Shown: piece after piece, positions 6,115 through 12,448 of the stretch
Numbering within the stretch: position 1 is the first letter of the stretch
How the letters are laid out: every line of letters starts with the position of its first letter
From: Candidatus Hydrogenedens sp.
GTDB taxonomy: Bacteria; Hydrogenedentota; Hydrogenedentia; Hydrogenedentales; Hydrogenedentaceae
Direction of reading: 5' to 3'
Length of the DNA: 16,059 nucleotides
Assembly (NCBI GenBank): GCA_035378955.1
Contig: DAOSUS010000030.1
Coordinates: 1 to 16,059 of the forward strand
Notes under the pieces: model-generated
The model's database searches: none
Told to the model about the DNA's origin: nothing
The model's input: only the letters and a program-made list of their open reading frames with translations
Made by a program: the position numbers and the translations under genes

Positions 6115-7176
6115 ATGAGTGTAGCCATAATAACGGGTTCGGGTGGTTTAATAGGTTCTGCATCGGTTCGGCGTTTTGCTAAAGAGAATTTTACGATTGT
6201 TGGAATTGATAATGATTTTCGTTCGTATTTTTTTGGTGAGGAAGCAAGTACCCGCTGGTCGGTGGAAAAACTGAAGGAAGAATTTCACAATTACCGTCAT
6301 TATAATGTAGATATTCGTGACTATAATGAATTAGAAAAGATTTTTAATGAATATCAGAAAGATATTTCTATCGTTATACATACGGCAGCACAGCCCAGCC
6401 ATGATTGGGCGGCAAAAGAACCGTTCACTGATTTTGGAGTCAATGCCTTAGGAACATTAAATTTGCTGGAATTAACCCGAAAATATGCCATTGATGCGGT
6501 ATTTATTTTCACTTCTACTAATAAAGTGTATGGAGACCTTCCTAATTTTTTGCCTTTAATAGAACAGGAGACACGATGGGAAGTAGAACCGAGCCACCCC
6601 TGGGCAAGGTATGGAATTGATGAAACGATGAGTATTGACCAGAGCCAGCATTCCATTTTTGGAGCGTCAAAGGTTTCTGCGGATGTTATGACGCAAGAAT
6701 ATGGCAGATATTTTGGAATGAAAACGACGATATTCCGTGGGGGATGTCTAACAGGTCCTCAACATGCAGGGGCAGAATTACATGGATTTCTTGCTTACTT
6801 GATGAAGTGTGTAATGACGGGTAGAGAATATCGGATATATGGGTACAAAGGGAAGCAAGTCCGAGATAATATTCATGCAAATGACCTTGTAGAATGTTTT
6901 TGGGAGGTGTATAAATCTCCTCGTATCGCAGAGGTTTACAATATTGGAGGGAGTAGGCATAGTAATTGTTCTTTGCTGGAAGCGATAAAGATGAGCGAAG
7001 AAATTACCGGGAAGAAAATGAATTATGTATATATAGACCAGCCACGAAGAGGCGACCATATCTGGTGGATTAGCGATGTGAGGAAGTTTCAAAATCATTA
7101 TCCGCAATGGAAATATAAATATGATATACAAAAAATATTAGAGGAGATTTATTATGGCCTCAAAGGCCGATTATGA
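6115..7176 (+). CDS. NAD-dependent epimerase/dehydratase, CDP-paratose/tyvelose epimerase-like
   Basis: A 353-residue extended short-chain dehydrogenase/reductase that would act on a nucleotide-activated sugar in the cytoplasm. TGSGGLIG (7-14) is the NAD-binding Rossmann loop and D32 ends the second strand, favouring NAD over NADP. VIHTAAQPS, FTSTNKVYGDLPN (132-144), RGGCLTGP and the conserved end GDHIWWISD follow the CDP-paratose 2-epimerase-like branch. The catalytic YxxxK appears as F182-G-A-S-K186, so the usual tyrosine is phenylalanine; I recall the same FGASK in related environmental proteins but cannot verify it. The Shine-Dalgarno is AAGGAAG. The gene overlaps the next one, a glycosyltransferase, by 23 bases, so the two are cotranscribed and probably work on the same surface glycan or glycolipid. 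The exact sugar is unknown. Confidence 0.85.
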   Translation: MSVAIITGSGGLIGSASVRRFAKENFTIVGIDNDFRSYFFGEEASTRWSVEKLKEEFHNYRHYNVDIRDYNELEKIFNEYQKDISIVIHTAAQPSHDWAAKEPFTDFGVNALGTLNLLELTRKYAIDAVFIFTSTNKVYGDLPNFLPLIEQETRWEVEPSHPWARYGIDETMSIDQSQHSIFGASKVSADVMTQEYGRYFGMKTTIFRGGCLTGPQHAGAELHGFLAYLMKCVMTGREYRIYGYKGKQVRDNIHANDLVECFWEVYKSPRIAEVYNIGGSRHSNCSLLEAIKMSEEITGKKMNYVYIDQPRRGDHIWWISDVRKFQNHYPQWKYKYDIQKILEEIYYGLKGRL

Positions 7177-7951
7177 TTTGTGTCCGATAACGAAAAATAC
7201 GCTTTTATACTCTATTGTTATTCCCGCACATAACGAAGAAAAGAATATATTACCGACAGTGGAAGAATTAGTTCAAGAATTGCGGATGGAGGGTATTCCT
7301 TTTGAAATTGTGATTGTGAATGATAATAGTACGGACAATACCCTTCAGGTAATAAAAGAAATGAGTAAACAATATCCTGAAATTGTCCCTGTAGATAATC
7401 CTTTACCTGGTGGTTTAGGCCGTGCAATTCGTAGTGGATTAAAAAATGTTAAAGGGGATGTAATTGCGATTGTGATGGCAGACCGTTCCGATGACCCCAA
7501 GGATATTGTCCGTTGCTATCGTAAAATTGAAGAAGGATATGATTGTGTATTTGGTTCTCGTTTTCGAAAAGAAAGCGTAGTTACACATTATCCCCAAGTG
7601 AAATTAATTGCCAACCGAATTGTTAATAAATTTTTACAAATACTTTTTTTAACTCGGTTTAATGATTTAACCAATGCGTTTAAGGTATATCGCCGTCATG
7701 TGATAGAAAGTATCAGTCCCTTACAATCAGCCCACTTCAATATAACTATAGAGATGTCGTTATCTGCACTTATTCGTAAATATAAGATTGCAGAAATTCC
7801 AATTTCATGGTATGGAAGGACATGGGGGCAATCTAAATTAAAACTTCGAGAAATGGGCAGAAGATACTTATGCACCATGTTAATGATTTGGTTTGAGCGG
7901 TTGCTAATTCTGGACGATATTATGAAGGAAAAAGACCATCCTTCACGATAA
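7154..7951 (+). CDS. Family 2 glycosyltransferase, dolichol-phosphate mannosyltransferase-like
   Basis: A 265-residue GT-A enzyme that would transfer a sugar from a nucleotide donor to a polyprenyl phosphate or similar lipid carrier at the inner face of the membrane. YSIVIPAHNEEKNI (19-32), IVNDNSTDNT with D57, GGLGRAIRSGL, the metal-binding VMADRSDDP (D110, D113/D114) and FGSRF follow the DPM1-like GT2 pattern. TNAFKVYRR and WYGRTWGQSKLKLREMG complete it. There is no C-terminal multi-spanning domain, so it is the soluble or peripheral type. The start at 7154 is set by GAGGAG at 7141-7146, inside the end of the epimerase gene; the 23-base overlap suggests translational coupling. It converges on nagB, with 14 bases between the stop codons. 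Confidence 0.88.
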   Translation: MASKADYDLCPITKNTLLYSIVIPAHNEEKNILPTVEELVQELRMEGIPFEIVIVNDNSTDNTLQVIKEMSKQYPEIVPVDNPLPGGLGRAIRSGLKNVKGDVIAIVMADRSDDPKDIVRCYRKIEEGYDCVFGSRFRKESVVTHYPQVKLIANRIVNKFLQILFLTRFNDLTNAFKVYRRHVIESISPLQSAHFNITIEMSLSALIRKYKIAEIPISWYGRTWGQSKLKLREMGRRYLCTMLMIWFERLLILDDIMKEKDHPSR

Positions 7952-7960
7952 AGATTTTTT
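7923..7960 (+). terminator. Possible weak terminator at the end of the glycosyltransferase gene
   Basis: TGAAGG (7923-7928) and CCTTCA (7940-7945) form a six-pair stem around an 11-base loop, overlapping the end of the coding region. T6 stands at 7955-7960, nine bases past the stem, so the geometry is poor. It is the only candidate in the narrow convergent gap. Confidence 0.3.
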
Positions 7961-7965
7961 ACTTG

Positions 7966-8766
7966 CTATTTTTTCATTTTTTGCCGAAATAATTCCCACT
8001 CGGGTTCATTTTCAAAAATCCAGCGATAATATTCTTTCTGTTTTAAATCTGTTGCGGCTTCTTCATCTGCTACAAATATACAATTAGGATGTAATTGTAG
8101 GGCTGTGGCAGAAATCATGGCGGTAAACGGCCCTTCGACTGATTCAGCAAGTATTTTGCTCTTGTGCTTTCCTGTTACCAGTGCTATGCACTCATTGGCT
8201 TCAAGAATAGTACCTACTCCCATAGTTATAGCTCTTTTGGGCATTTCCTCCGGATTGGGGAATAGATGTTTGTTCTGTTCAATGGTTATGGGCGATAACG
8301 CCTTTTCACGAGTTCTTGAAAACATAGAAGATAAAGGTTCATTGAAACCTATATGCCCGGACTCTCCGATACTCAATAGTTGTAAATCTATACCTCCAAA
8401 ATCCTTTATCTTTTCCTTATATTCTTTGCATTCTTTTGCTATATCTTTAGCCATGCCGTTAGGAATATGGGTATTCCGTAAGTCAATATTTATATGGCGA
8501 AAAAATGTGTTATACATAAAGTAATGATACGAACCGGGATGTTCCGAGGATATTCCTATGTATTCATCTAAATTAAAAGTTACTGCGAGTGAGAAGTCAA
8601 GGTTTTCCTGCTTATGCATTTCTACTAATCGTTGATATAAAGGGACCATAGTTCTGCCGGTGGCAAGTCCAAGGACTAAATGTGGCTTTTTTCTCAGTCT
8701 TTCTGCGATAATATAACTAACGAGTTCGACAGCGTCTTTTGAAGTTGGTTGGACAATAACTTGCAT
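7966..8766 (-). CDS. nagB: Glucosamine-6-phosphate deaminase
   Basis: A 266-residue enzyme converting glucosamine 6-phosphate to fructose 6-phosphate and ammonia, the last step of amino-sugar catabolism. From the ATG at 8766: LGLATGRTM (32-40) binds the sugar phosphate, TFNLDEY carries catalytic D67, and IGESGHIGFNEP holds H138 and E143. The position equivalent to E. coli D141 (GNDGH) is S136 here; other NagB proteins have Asn there. VTGKHKSKILAESVEGP is the usual region near the C-terminal third. A TTG six bases upstream would add two residues, but AAGGAAG (complement of 8774-8780) is seven bases from the ATG and only one base from the TTG, so the ATG is preferred. Length is typical. It diverges from the hemolysin III gene; a weak promoter may lie at 8802-8830. 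No nagA is nearby. Confidence 0.93.
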   Translation of the reverse strand: MQVIVQPTSKDAVELVSYIIAERLRKKPHLVLGLATGRTMVPLYQRLVEMHKQENLDFSLAVTFNLDEYIGISSEHPGSYHYFMYNTFFRHINIDLRNTHIPNGMAKDIAKECKEYKEKIKDFGGIDLQLLSIGESGHIGFNEPLSSMFSRTREKALSPITIEQNKHLFPNPEEMPKRAITMGVGTILEANECIALVTGKHKSKILAESVEGPFTAMISATALQLHPNCIFVADEEAATDLKQKEYYRWIFENEPEWELFRQKMKK

Positions 8767-8773
8767 AAACAAA

Positions 8774-8780
8774 CTTCCTT
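8774..8780 (-). promoter_or_regulatory. Shine-Dalgarno that fixes the nagB start
   Basis: On the minus strand this reads AAGGAAG, seven bases before ATG (8766-8764) but one base before TTG (8772-8770). Spacing selects the ATG. Confidence 0.7.
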
Positions 8781-8801
8781 ATCATTGAAAGTATTAAAAT
8801 A

Positions 8802-8830
8802 GGTATAAATCATGAAAAAAGTATATACAA
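8802..8830 (-). promoter_or_regulatory. Possible nagB promoter inside the divergent gene start
   Basis: On the minus strand TTGTAT, 17 bases, TATACC. Both boxes are imperfect. It would overlap the first codons of the hemolysin III gene, which the 45-base divergent gap makes necessary for at least one of the two genes. Confidence 0.3.
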
Positions 8831-9459
8831 CTACTGAAGAAGTATTCTACGCCCTTACTCATGGACTTGCCGCGGGGTTAAGTGTAGCAGGTTTTGTGGT
8901 GATGTTAATATTGGCAATTCAGAAAGAAGAACCGTGGACCCTTGCTGGTGTTATGACTTTTGGTATTGCTTTAATTCTGTTATATTTAAGTTCTACCTTA
9001 TATCATTCTTTCCCACAGGGGAAAATAAAGAGATTCTTTCAATTTATGGACCATGCCTGTATTTATGTGTTGATTGCGGGGACATATACCCCATTTTTAT
9101 TAGTGTATATGCGGGGACCGTGGGGTTGGTCTCTTTTTGCCTCCCTCTGGATACTTACCTTATTGGGATTTGTATTTAAGATTTTCTTCATCGGCAAGTG
9201 GAACCGTTTGGCTACTTTTATTTACATACTTATGGGCTGGATAGCTATAATTGCCATAAAACCTGCAATTCAAATGATACCTACCGGTGCTTTGTTGCTT
9301 ATGCTTATTGGTGGAATCCTATATACAGGAGGAACCTTTTTCTACTTGTGGGAACGATTACCTTTTCATCATGTAATATGGCACTTATTTGTTATGGGCG
9401 GAAGTCTAATCCATTTTTTATGTGTATATTTGTATATACTTGCCCAAAACGCTTCCTGA
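8812..9459 (+). CDS. Hemolysin III / PAQR-family membrane protein (TrhA/YqfA-like)
   Basis: A 215-residue polytopic protein with about seven transmembrane helices, located in the inner membrane. It has the family's metal-site residues: S61-x3-H65 in SSTLYHS, D80-H81 in MDHACIY, and H187-x3-H191 in HHVIWHLF, with H201 further on. ALTHG near residue 14 and AGTYTPF near residue 89 are also typical. Bacterial members were named for hemolytic activity in Bacillus cereus, but their physiological role is thought to concern membrane homeostasis, and a hydrolase activity is suspected from the PAQR fold. Length is usual. The ribosome binding site is weak (TAGGT, about seven bases before the ATG). It diverges from nagB and converges with aspC, so it is a single-gene unit. 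Confidence 0.9.
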   Translation: MKKVYTTTEEVFYALTHGLAAGLSVAGFVVMLILAIQKEEPWTLAGVMTFGIALILLYLSSTLYHSFPQGKIKRFFQFMDHACIYVLIAGTYTPFLLVYMRGPWGWSLFASLWILTLLGFVFKIFFIGKWNRLATFIYILMGWIAIIAIKPAIQMIPTGALLLMLIGGILYTGGTFFYLWERLPFHHVIWHLFVMGGSLIHFLCVYLYILAQNAS

Positions 9460-9487
9460 GATTATCGCTGTTATAATTTTCCCTTTC

Positions 9488-10678
9488 TTACAAGACTTTG
9501 CTGATGGCTTCGGCTAAACGGTCTATATTATTTGTTGTAATCCCGGCGACATTAATTCTTCCAGAATTGACGATATATATAGAGAATTCTTCTCTCAATC
9601 GAAGAACCTGTTCCTTTGTTAAACCGGAGAAGGAAAACATTCCTTTTTGTTTCTCAATAAAACTAAAATCTTGAGTAACACCTTTTTCTTTTAGTTTTTC
9701 AACAAATAATTTTCGCATACTTTTAATTCGAGAACACATTTCCTGAACTTCATTTTCCCATTCCTTGCGGAGTTCTTCGGAATTTAAGATGGTGTGGACG
9801 ATATAAGCACCATGAGCAGGCGGATTGGAGTAATTGGTGCGAACGACTATTTTCATCTGGCTGAGAACCTTCTGGCAGGTTTCACTATTACCACAAACAC
9901 CAATCAATGCACCACATCGTTCGTTGTATAAACCAAAATTTTTAGAAAAAGAACTGCAAATAAAGACTTCGGGAACTTTATCAACAATAATCCTTACTCC
10001 TTTTGCATCTTCTTCCAAACCATCTCCTAATCCTTGATAGGCGAAGTCAATCAGGGGAAGTATTCCTCTTGCTTTAATTACATTGGCAACGGTATCCCAC
10101 TGTTCTTCACTTAAATCAATTCCTGTGGGGTTATGACAACATCCATGTAATAAAACAATATCCCCTTCGGGAATAGATTCCAATGTGGAAAGCATTTTGT
10201 TCCAATCAAGAGCGTGAGTTTCTGCCTTGTAGTAAGGATAAGTTGCCGTTTCAAATCCCGCTAATTGAAATATTTTCGCATGATTTTCCCAGGTTGGATT
10301 ACTTATCCATATTTTTTTGATTCCAATATTCGTTTTGATTAAGTCTGCAAAAACTCGTAAAGCAGATGTTCCTCCTACGGTCTGAACCGTAGCTACTCTT
10401 TTATCCAATATACAGGGGTTATGTTTTCCCAATACAAGGTACTGGACTTGTTCGCAAAATTCGGGAGACCCAGAAATGGGAAGATAACTTTTTGTTTGTT
10501 CTTTTTCTAATAAAATTTTTTCGGCTTTTTTTACTGTGTTAAAAATAGGAGTTTTATTGGAGTTATCTTTGTAAACCCCCACACCTAAATTTATTTTTTC
10601 AGGATTACTATCTTTTAAAAATGCTTCGGTTAATCCCAGAATAGGGTCGGGAGGAGCCATTTCAAATCTTTCTAACAT
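9488..10678 (-). CDS. aspC: Aspartate (aromatic) aminotransferase, class I-alpha
   Basis: A 396-residue cytoplasmic PLP enzyme interconverting aspartate and oxaloacetate with glutamate and 2-oxoglutarate; aromatic substrates are possible. Visible residues: W130, N183 in CHNPTG, D211 and Y214 in IDFAYQG, the PLP lysine K246 in SSFSKNFGLYNER, R280 in VRTNYSNPPAHG (dicarboxylate side-chain pocket) and R374 in SGRINVAG (alpha-carboxylate). Length and residue numbers coincide with what I recall of E. coli AspC (396 residues), and the C-terminal part FSFSGLTKEQVLRLREEF looks nearly the same, so this is the proteobacterial/eukaryotic I-alpha subgroup. It is the last gene of a minus-strand unit, 43 bases after the parvulin gene; GGGA precedes the start. 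It converges with the hemolysin III gene, with 28 bases between; no clear terminator was seen. Confidence 0.94.
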   Translation of the reverse strand: MLERFEMAPPDPILGLTEAFLKDSNPEKINLGVGVYKDNSNKTPIFNTVKKAEKILLEKEQTKSYLPISGSPEFCEQVQYLVLGKHNPCILDKRVATVQTVGGTSALRVFADLIKTNIGIKKIWISNPTWENHAKIFQLAGFETATYPYYKAETHALDWNKMLSTLESIPEGDIVLLHGCCHNPTGIDLSEEQWDTVANVIKARGILPLIDFAYQGLGDGLEEDAKGVRIIVDKVPEVFICSSFSKNFGLYNERCGALIGVCGNSETCQKVLSQMKIVVRTNYSNPPAHGAYIVHTILNSEELRKEWENEVQEMCSRIKSMRKLFVEKLKEKGVTQDFSFIEKQKGMFSFSGLTKEQVLRLREEFSIYIVNSGRINVAGITTNNIDRLAEAISKVL

Positions 10679-10721
10679 ACTTTTCCCTTTCTTTTATTAA
10701 TTTTATATTTACTATTTTTTA

Positions 10722-11243
10722 CTATTTATTTCCTTCGACACTTTTGCGAGCTTTTTCATCTAATTCCAATTCATAGCGGTCTACTTCTGTTAAGTGCCTG
10801 TCCGTTACGATGATGATATGGAAACCGTATTTGGTTTCAATTATATCGCTTAATTGTCCAATAGGTGCAGACCAGACATAATTTTCGAAGGCAGGTTCAA
10901 AAGAATTTCGTCCATAATAACCCAAATCCCCTCCTCGTCTTGCACTTGCCGGGTCATTTGAGTATTCTTTTGCAAGTTTTTCAAAGGATTCACCCTGAGC
11001 AATACGCTGTTTTAGTTCTGTTATCAATTCTAAAGCCCTTTGACGGTCAGCTGGGTCATTAGGAGAAAATTTAATGAGAATATGTTTAGCACGGACATAG
11101 GAAGTTTTGGGTTTAATATGTCCTGCCATCCAAATAATAGCAACCATGATAACAAAAAGAAGAATAATCCCACCCCAAATATATTTGGTCCAATCTTTAG
11201 GCTCTTCTGGGGGAAGGTCATCTTTATAAATCATCTCATCCAT
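10722..11243 (-). CDS. Membrane-anchored parvulin-type peptidyl-prolyl isomerase
   Basis: A 173-residue protein with a short cytoplasmic N-terminus, one transmembrane helix (about 21-41) and an exported parvulin domain (about 50-150) that would assist folding of exported proteins. Parvulin landmarks are RAKHILIKF (H54), FEKLAKEYSNDPAS, GGDLGYYGRNSFEPAFE (104-120) and TKYGFHIIIV (H142). It lacks the long SurA-like chaperone N-domain and the helical arms of PrsA or PpiD, so it is a minimal form. AGGAT lies about six bases before the chosen ATG; an in-frame ATG at codon 4 is an alternative. It sits 23 bases after the GspF-like gene and 43 bases before aspC, in the same minus-strand operon, so it may serve the secretion or pilus machinery, although this is inference. 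Confidence 0.9.
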   Translation of the reverse strand: MDEMIYKDDLPPEEPKDWTKYIWGGIILLFVIMVAIIWMAGHIKPKTSYVRAKHILIKFSPNDPADRQRALELITELKQRIAQGESFEKLAKEYSNDPASARRGGDLGYYGRNSFEPAFENYVWSAPIGQLSDIIETKYGFHIIIVTDRHLTEVDRYELELDEKARKSVEGNK

Positions 11244-11266
11244 ACTTTATCCTGATTCCTTATCTT

Positions 11267-12289
11267 TTATATGCCTAGCTGCTTGAACATGTTTCCATAA
11301 AGTTGAGCGTAAAAACTTATTACGATAAACCCGATTATGACACCGACAGCCAATAAGATTAATATACTAAAGATTTTGCTTGCAACTTTAAGAGCCTGCT
11401 GTGCGTCCAATAAAAAGTATTCCGACACTTTTTGCAATGTTTCATCAAGTTTTCCCGATTGTTCTCCTATAGCTATCATTTCCTGACCTAATCGTCCTAT
11501 CCAGGGAAGTGTTTTAAATGATTTTTCAAGATTACTTCCCTTTCGAATAAGGTGAACCACGGTGAATATATCTTTCTGATAATTAGAGGATGGTAAAAGT
11601 TCGGAGGATTGTAATAAGGCTTCTGTAATGGGAATGCCACTGGAATAAAGTAATGACAATGATTTAAAAAATCGGGCTAATGAGAATTTATGAATTATAA
11701 AGCTGAATGGATAAATATATCTGAATATCCCATATAAAATGGACTGAACACTTTTTAAGTTTTTCAAAAATATAAATGCAGTTGTCAGGACTATAAAAAC
11801 GATAATTACTTTTACTTGAAACGAAATATAGGAAGAGAAATATATATTTAATGAAAAGGTCTTTTCTAATCCGATATGACGAACAATTCCTAATGCAAAA
11901 CTACCTAAAAACCAGCCTAACACCAATTGAGTTATCGGGTATATTAAGGAAGCAATTGTGGAGCGTTTCATTTTCCACAAGTCTTCGTAATAGGAACTTA
12001 AATCTCTTAAAATAGAATCCAACCTACCGGATTTTTCGCCAGCAGACACAAGTTGCACAAACAAATCAGGAAATACTTCAGCCTTTTGTAATGCTTCACT
12101 GAGTGTTGCCCCATTAATGAGGTTATCTGCGCAATGATATAAAATCGTTTTTACTTTTCGGGATGGAAAGTTGTCGCCGACAATTTGCAATGCCTGAATA
12201 ATAGGGATACCTCCTTCATAGGCAGATGCAAGTTGTCTACATAGAATTGACATTGTTTTATAATTTAATATAAACTTTCCAAAACTCAT
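11267..12289 (-). CDS. Type II secretion system F family protein (GspF/PilC-like)
   Basis: A 340-residue inner-membrane platform protein of type II secretion or type IV pilus machines. It has the duplicated T2SSF layout: cytoplasmic domain 1 (about 13-110) with VSAGEKSGRLDSIL, membrane helices near 112-135 and 157-175, then domain 2 (about 205-300) with IAIGEQSGKLDETL and a final helix near 305-330. It is shorter than typical GspF/PilC (about 400), mainly at the N-terminus and in the central loop. No ATPase (GspE/PilB), pilin or prepilin peptidase gene is in the window, so the gene is an orphan relative to the usual cluster, though it has a parvulin gene directly downstream. GGGAA lies about ten bases before the ATG; an in-frame ATG at codon 13 is a less likely start. 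It is first in the minus-strand operon. Confidence 0.9.
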   Translation of the reverse strand: MSFGKFILNYKTMSILCRQLASAYEGGIPIIQALQIVGDNFPSRKVKTILYHCADNLINGATLSEALQKAEVFPDLFVQLVSAGEKSGRLDSILRDLSSYYEDLWKMKRSTIASLIYPITQLVLGWFLGSFALGIVRHIGLEKTFSLNIYFSSYISFQVKVIIVFIVLTTAFIFLKNLKSVQSILYGIFRYIYPFSFIIHKFSLARFFKSLSLLYSSGIPITEALLQSSELLPSSNYQKDIFTVVHLIRKGSNLEKSFKTLPWIGRLGQEMIAIGEQSGKLDETLQKVSEYFLLDAQQALKVASKIFSILILLAVGVIIGFIVISFYAQLYGNMFKQLGI

Positions 12290-12348
12290 ATAAACAAGTT
12301 CCCATAAAATTAAACCCTATTTTAACATAACAGGGATGCTTGTTACTT

Positions 12349-12377
12349 ATTATAGGTAGTCAGGAATAAGATGTATA
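12349..12377 (-). promoter_or_regulatory. Promoter of the gspF-like / parvulin / aspC operon
   Basis: On the minus strand TATACA, 17 bases, TATAAT (complement of 12349-12354). Initiation near 12342 gives a leader of about 53 bases, which contains a small hairpin CCCTGTT/AATAGGG (complement of about 12314-12334) before the Shine-Dalgarno. Confidence 0.5.
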
Positions 12378-12448
12378 TTTGAATAGTTGTAAGTATTTGT
12401 TTCGTTAATTGTATTAGTTTATCAAAAAATCCACATAACTGAGGTATT

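Noticed and set aside
8105..8524. 139-codon plus-strand frame inside nagB
   Set aside because: nagB on the minus strand has all family motifs; this frame has no ribosome binding site and is an antisense shadow.
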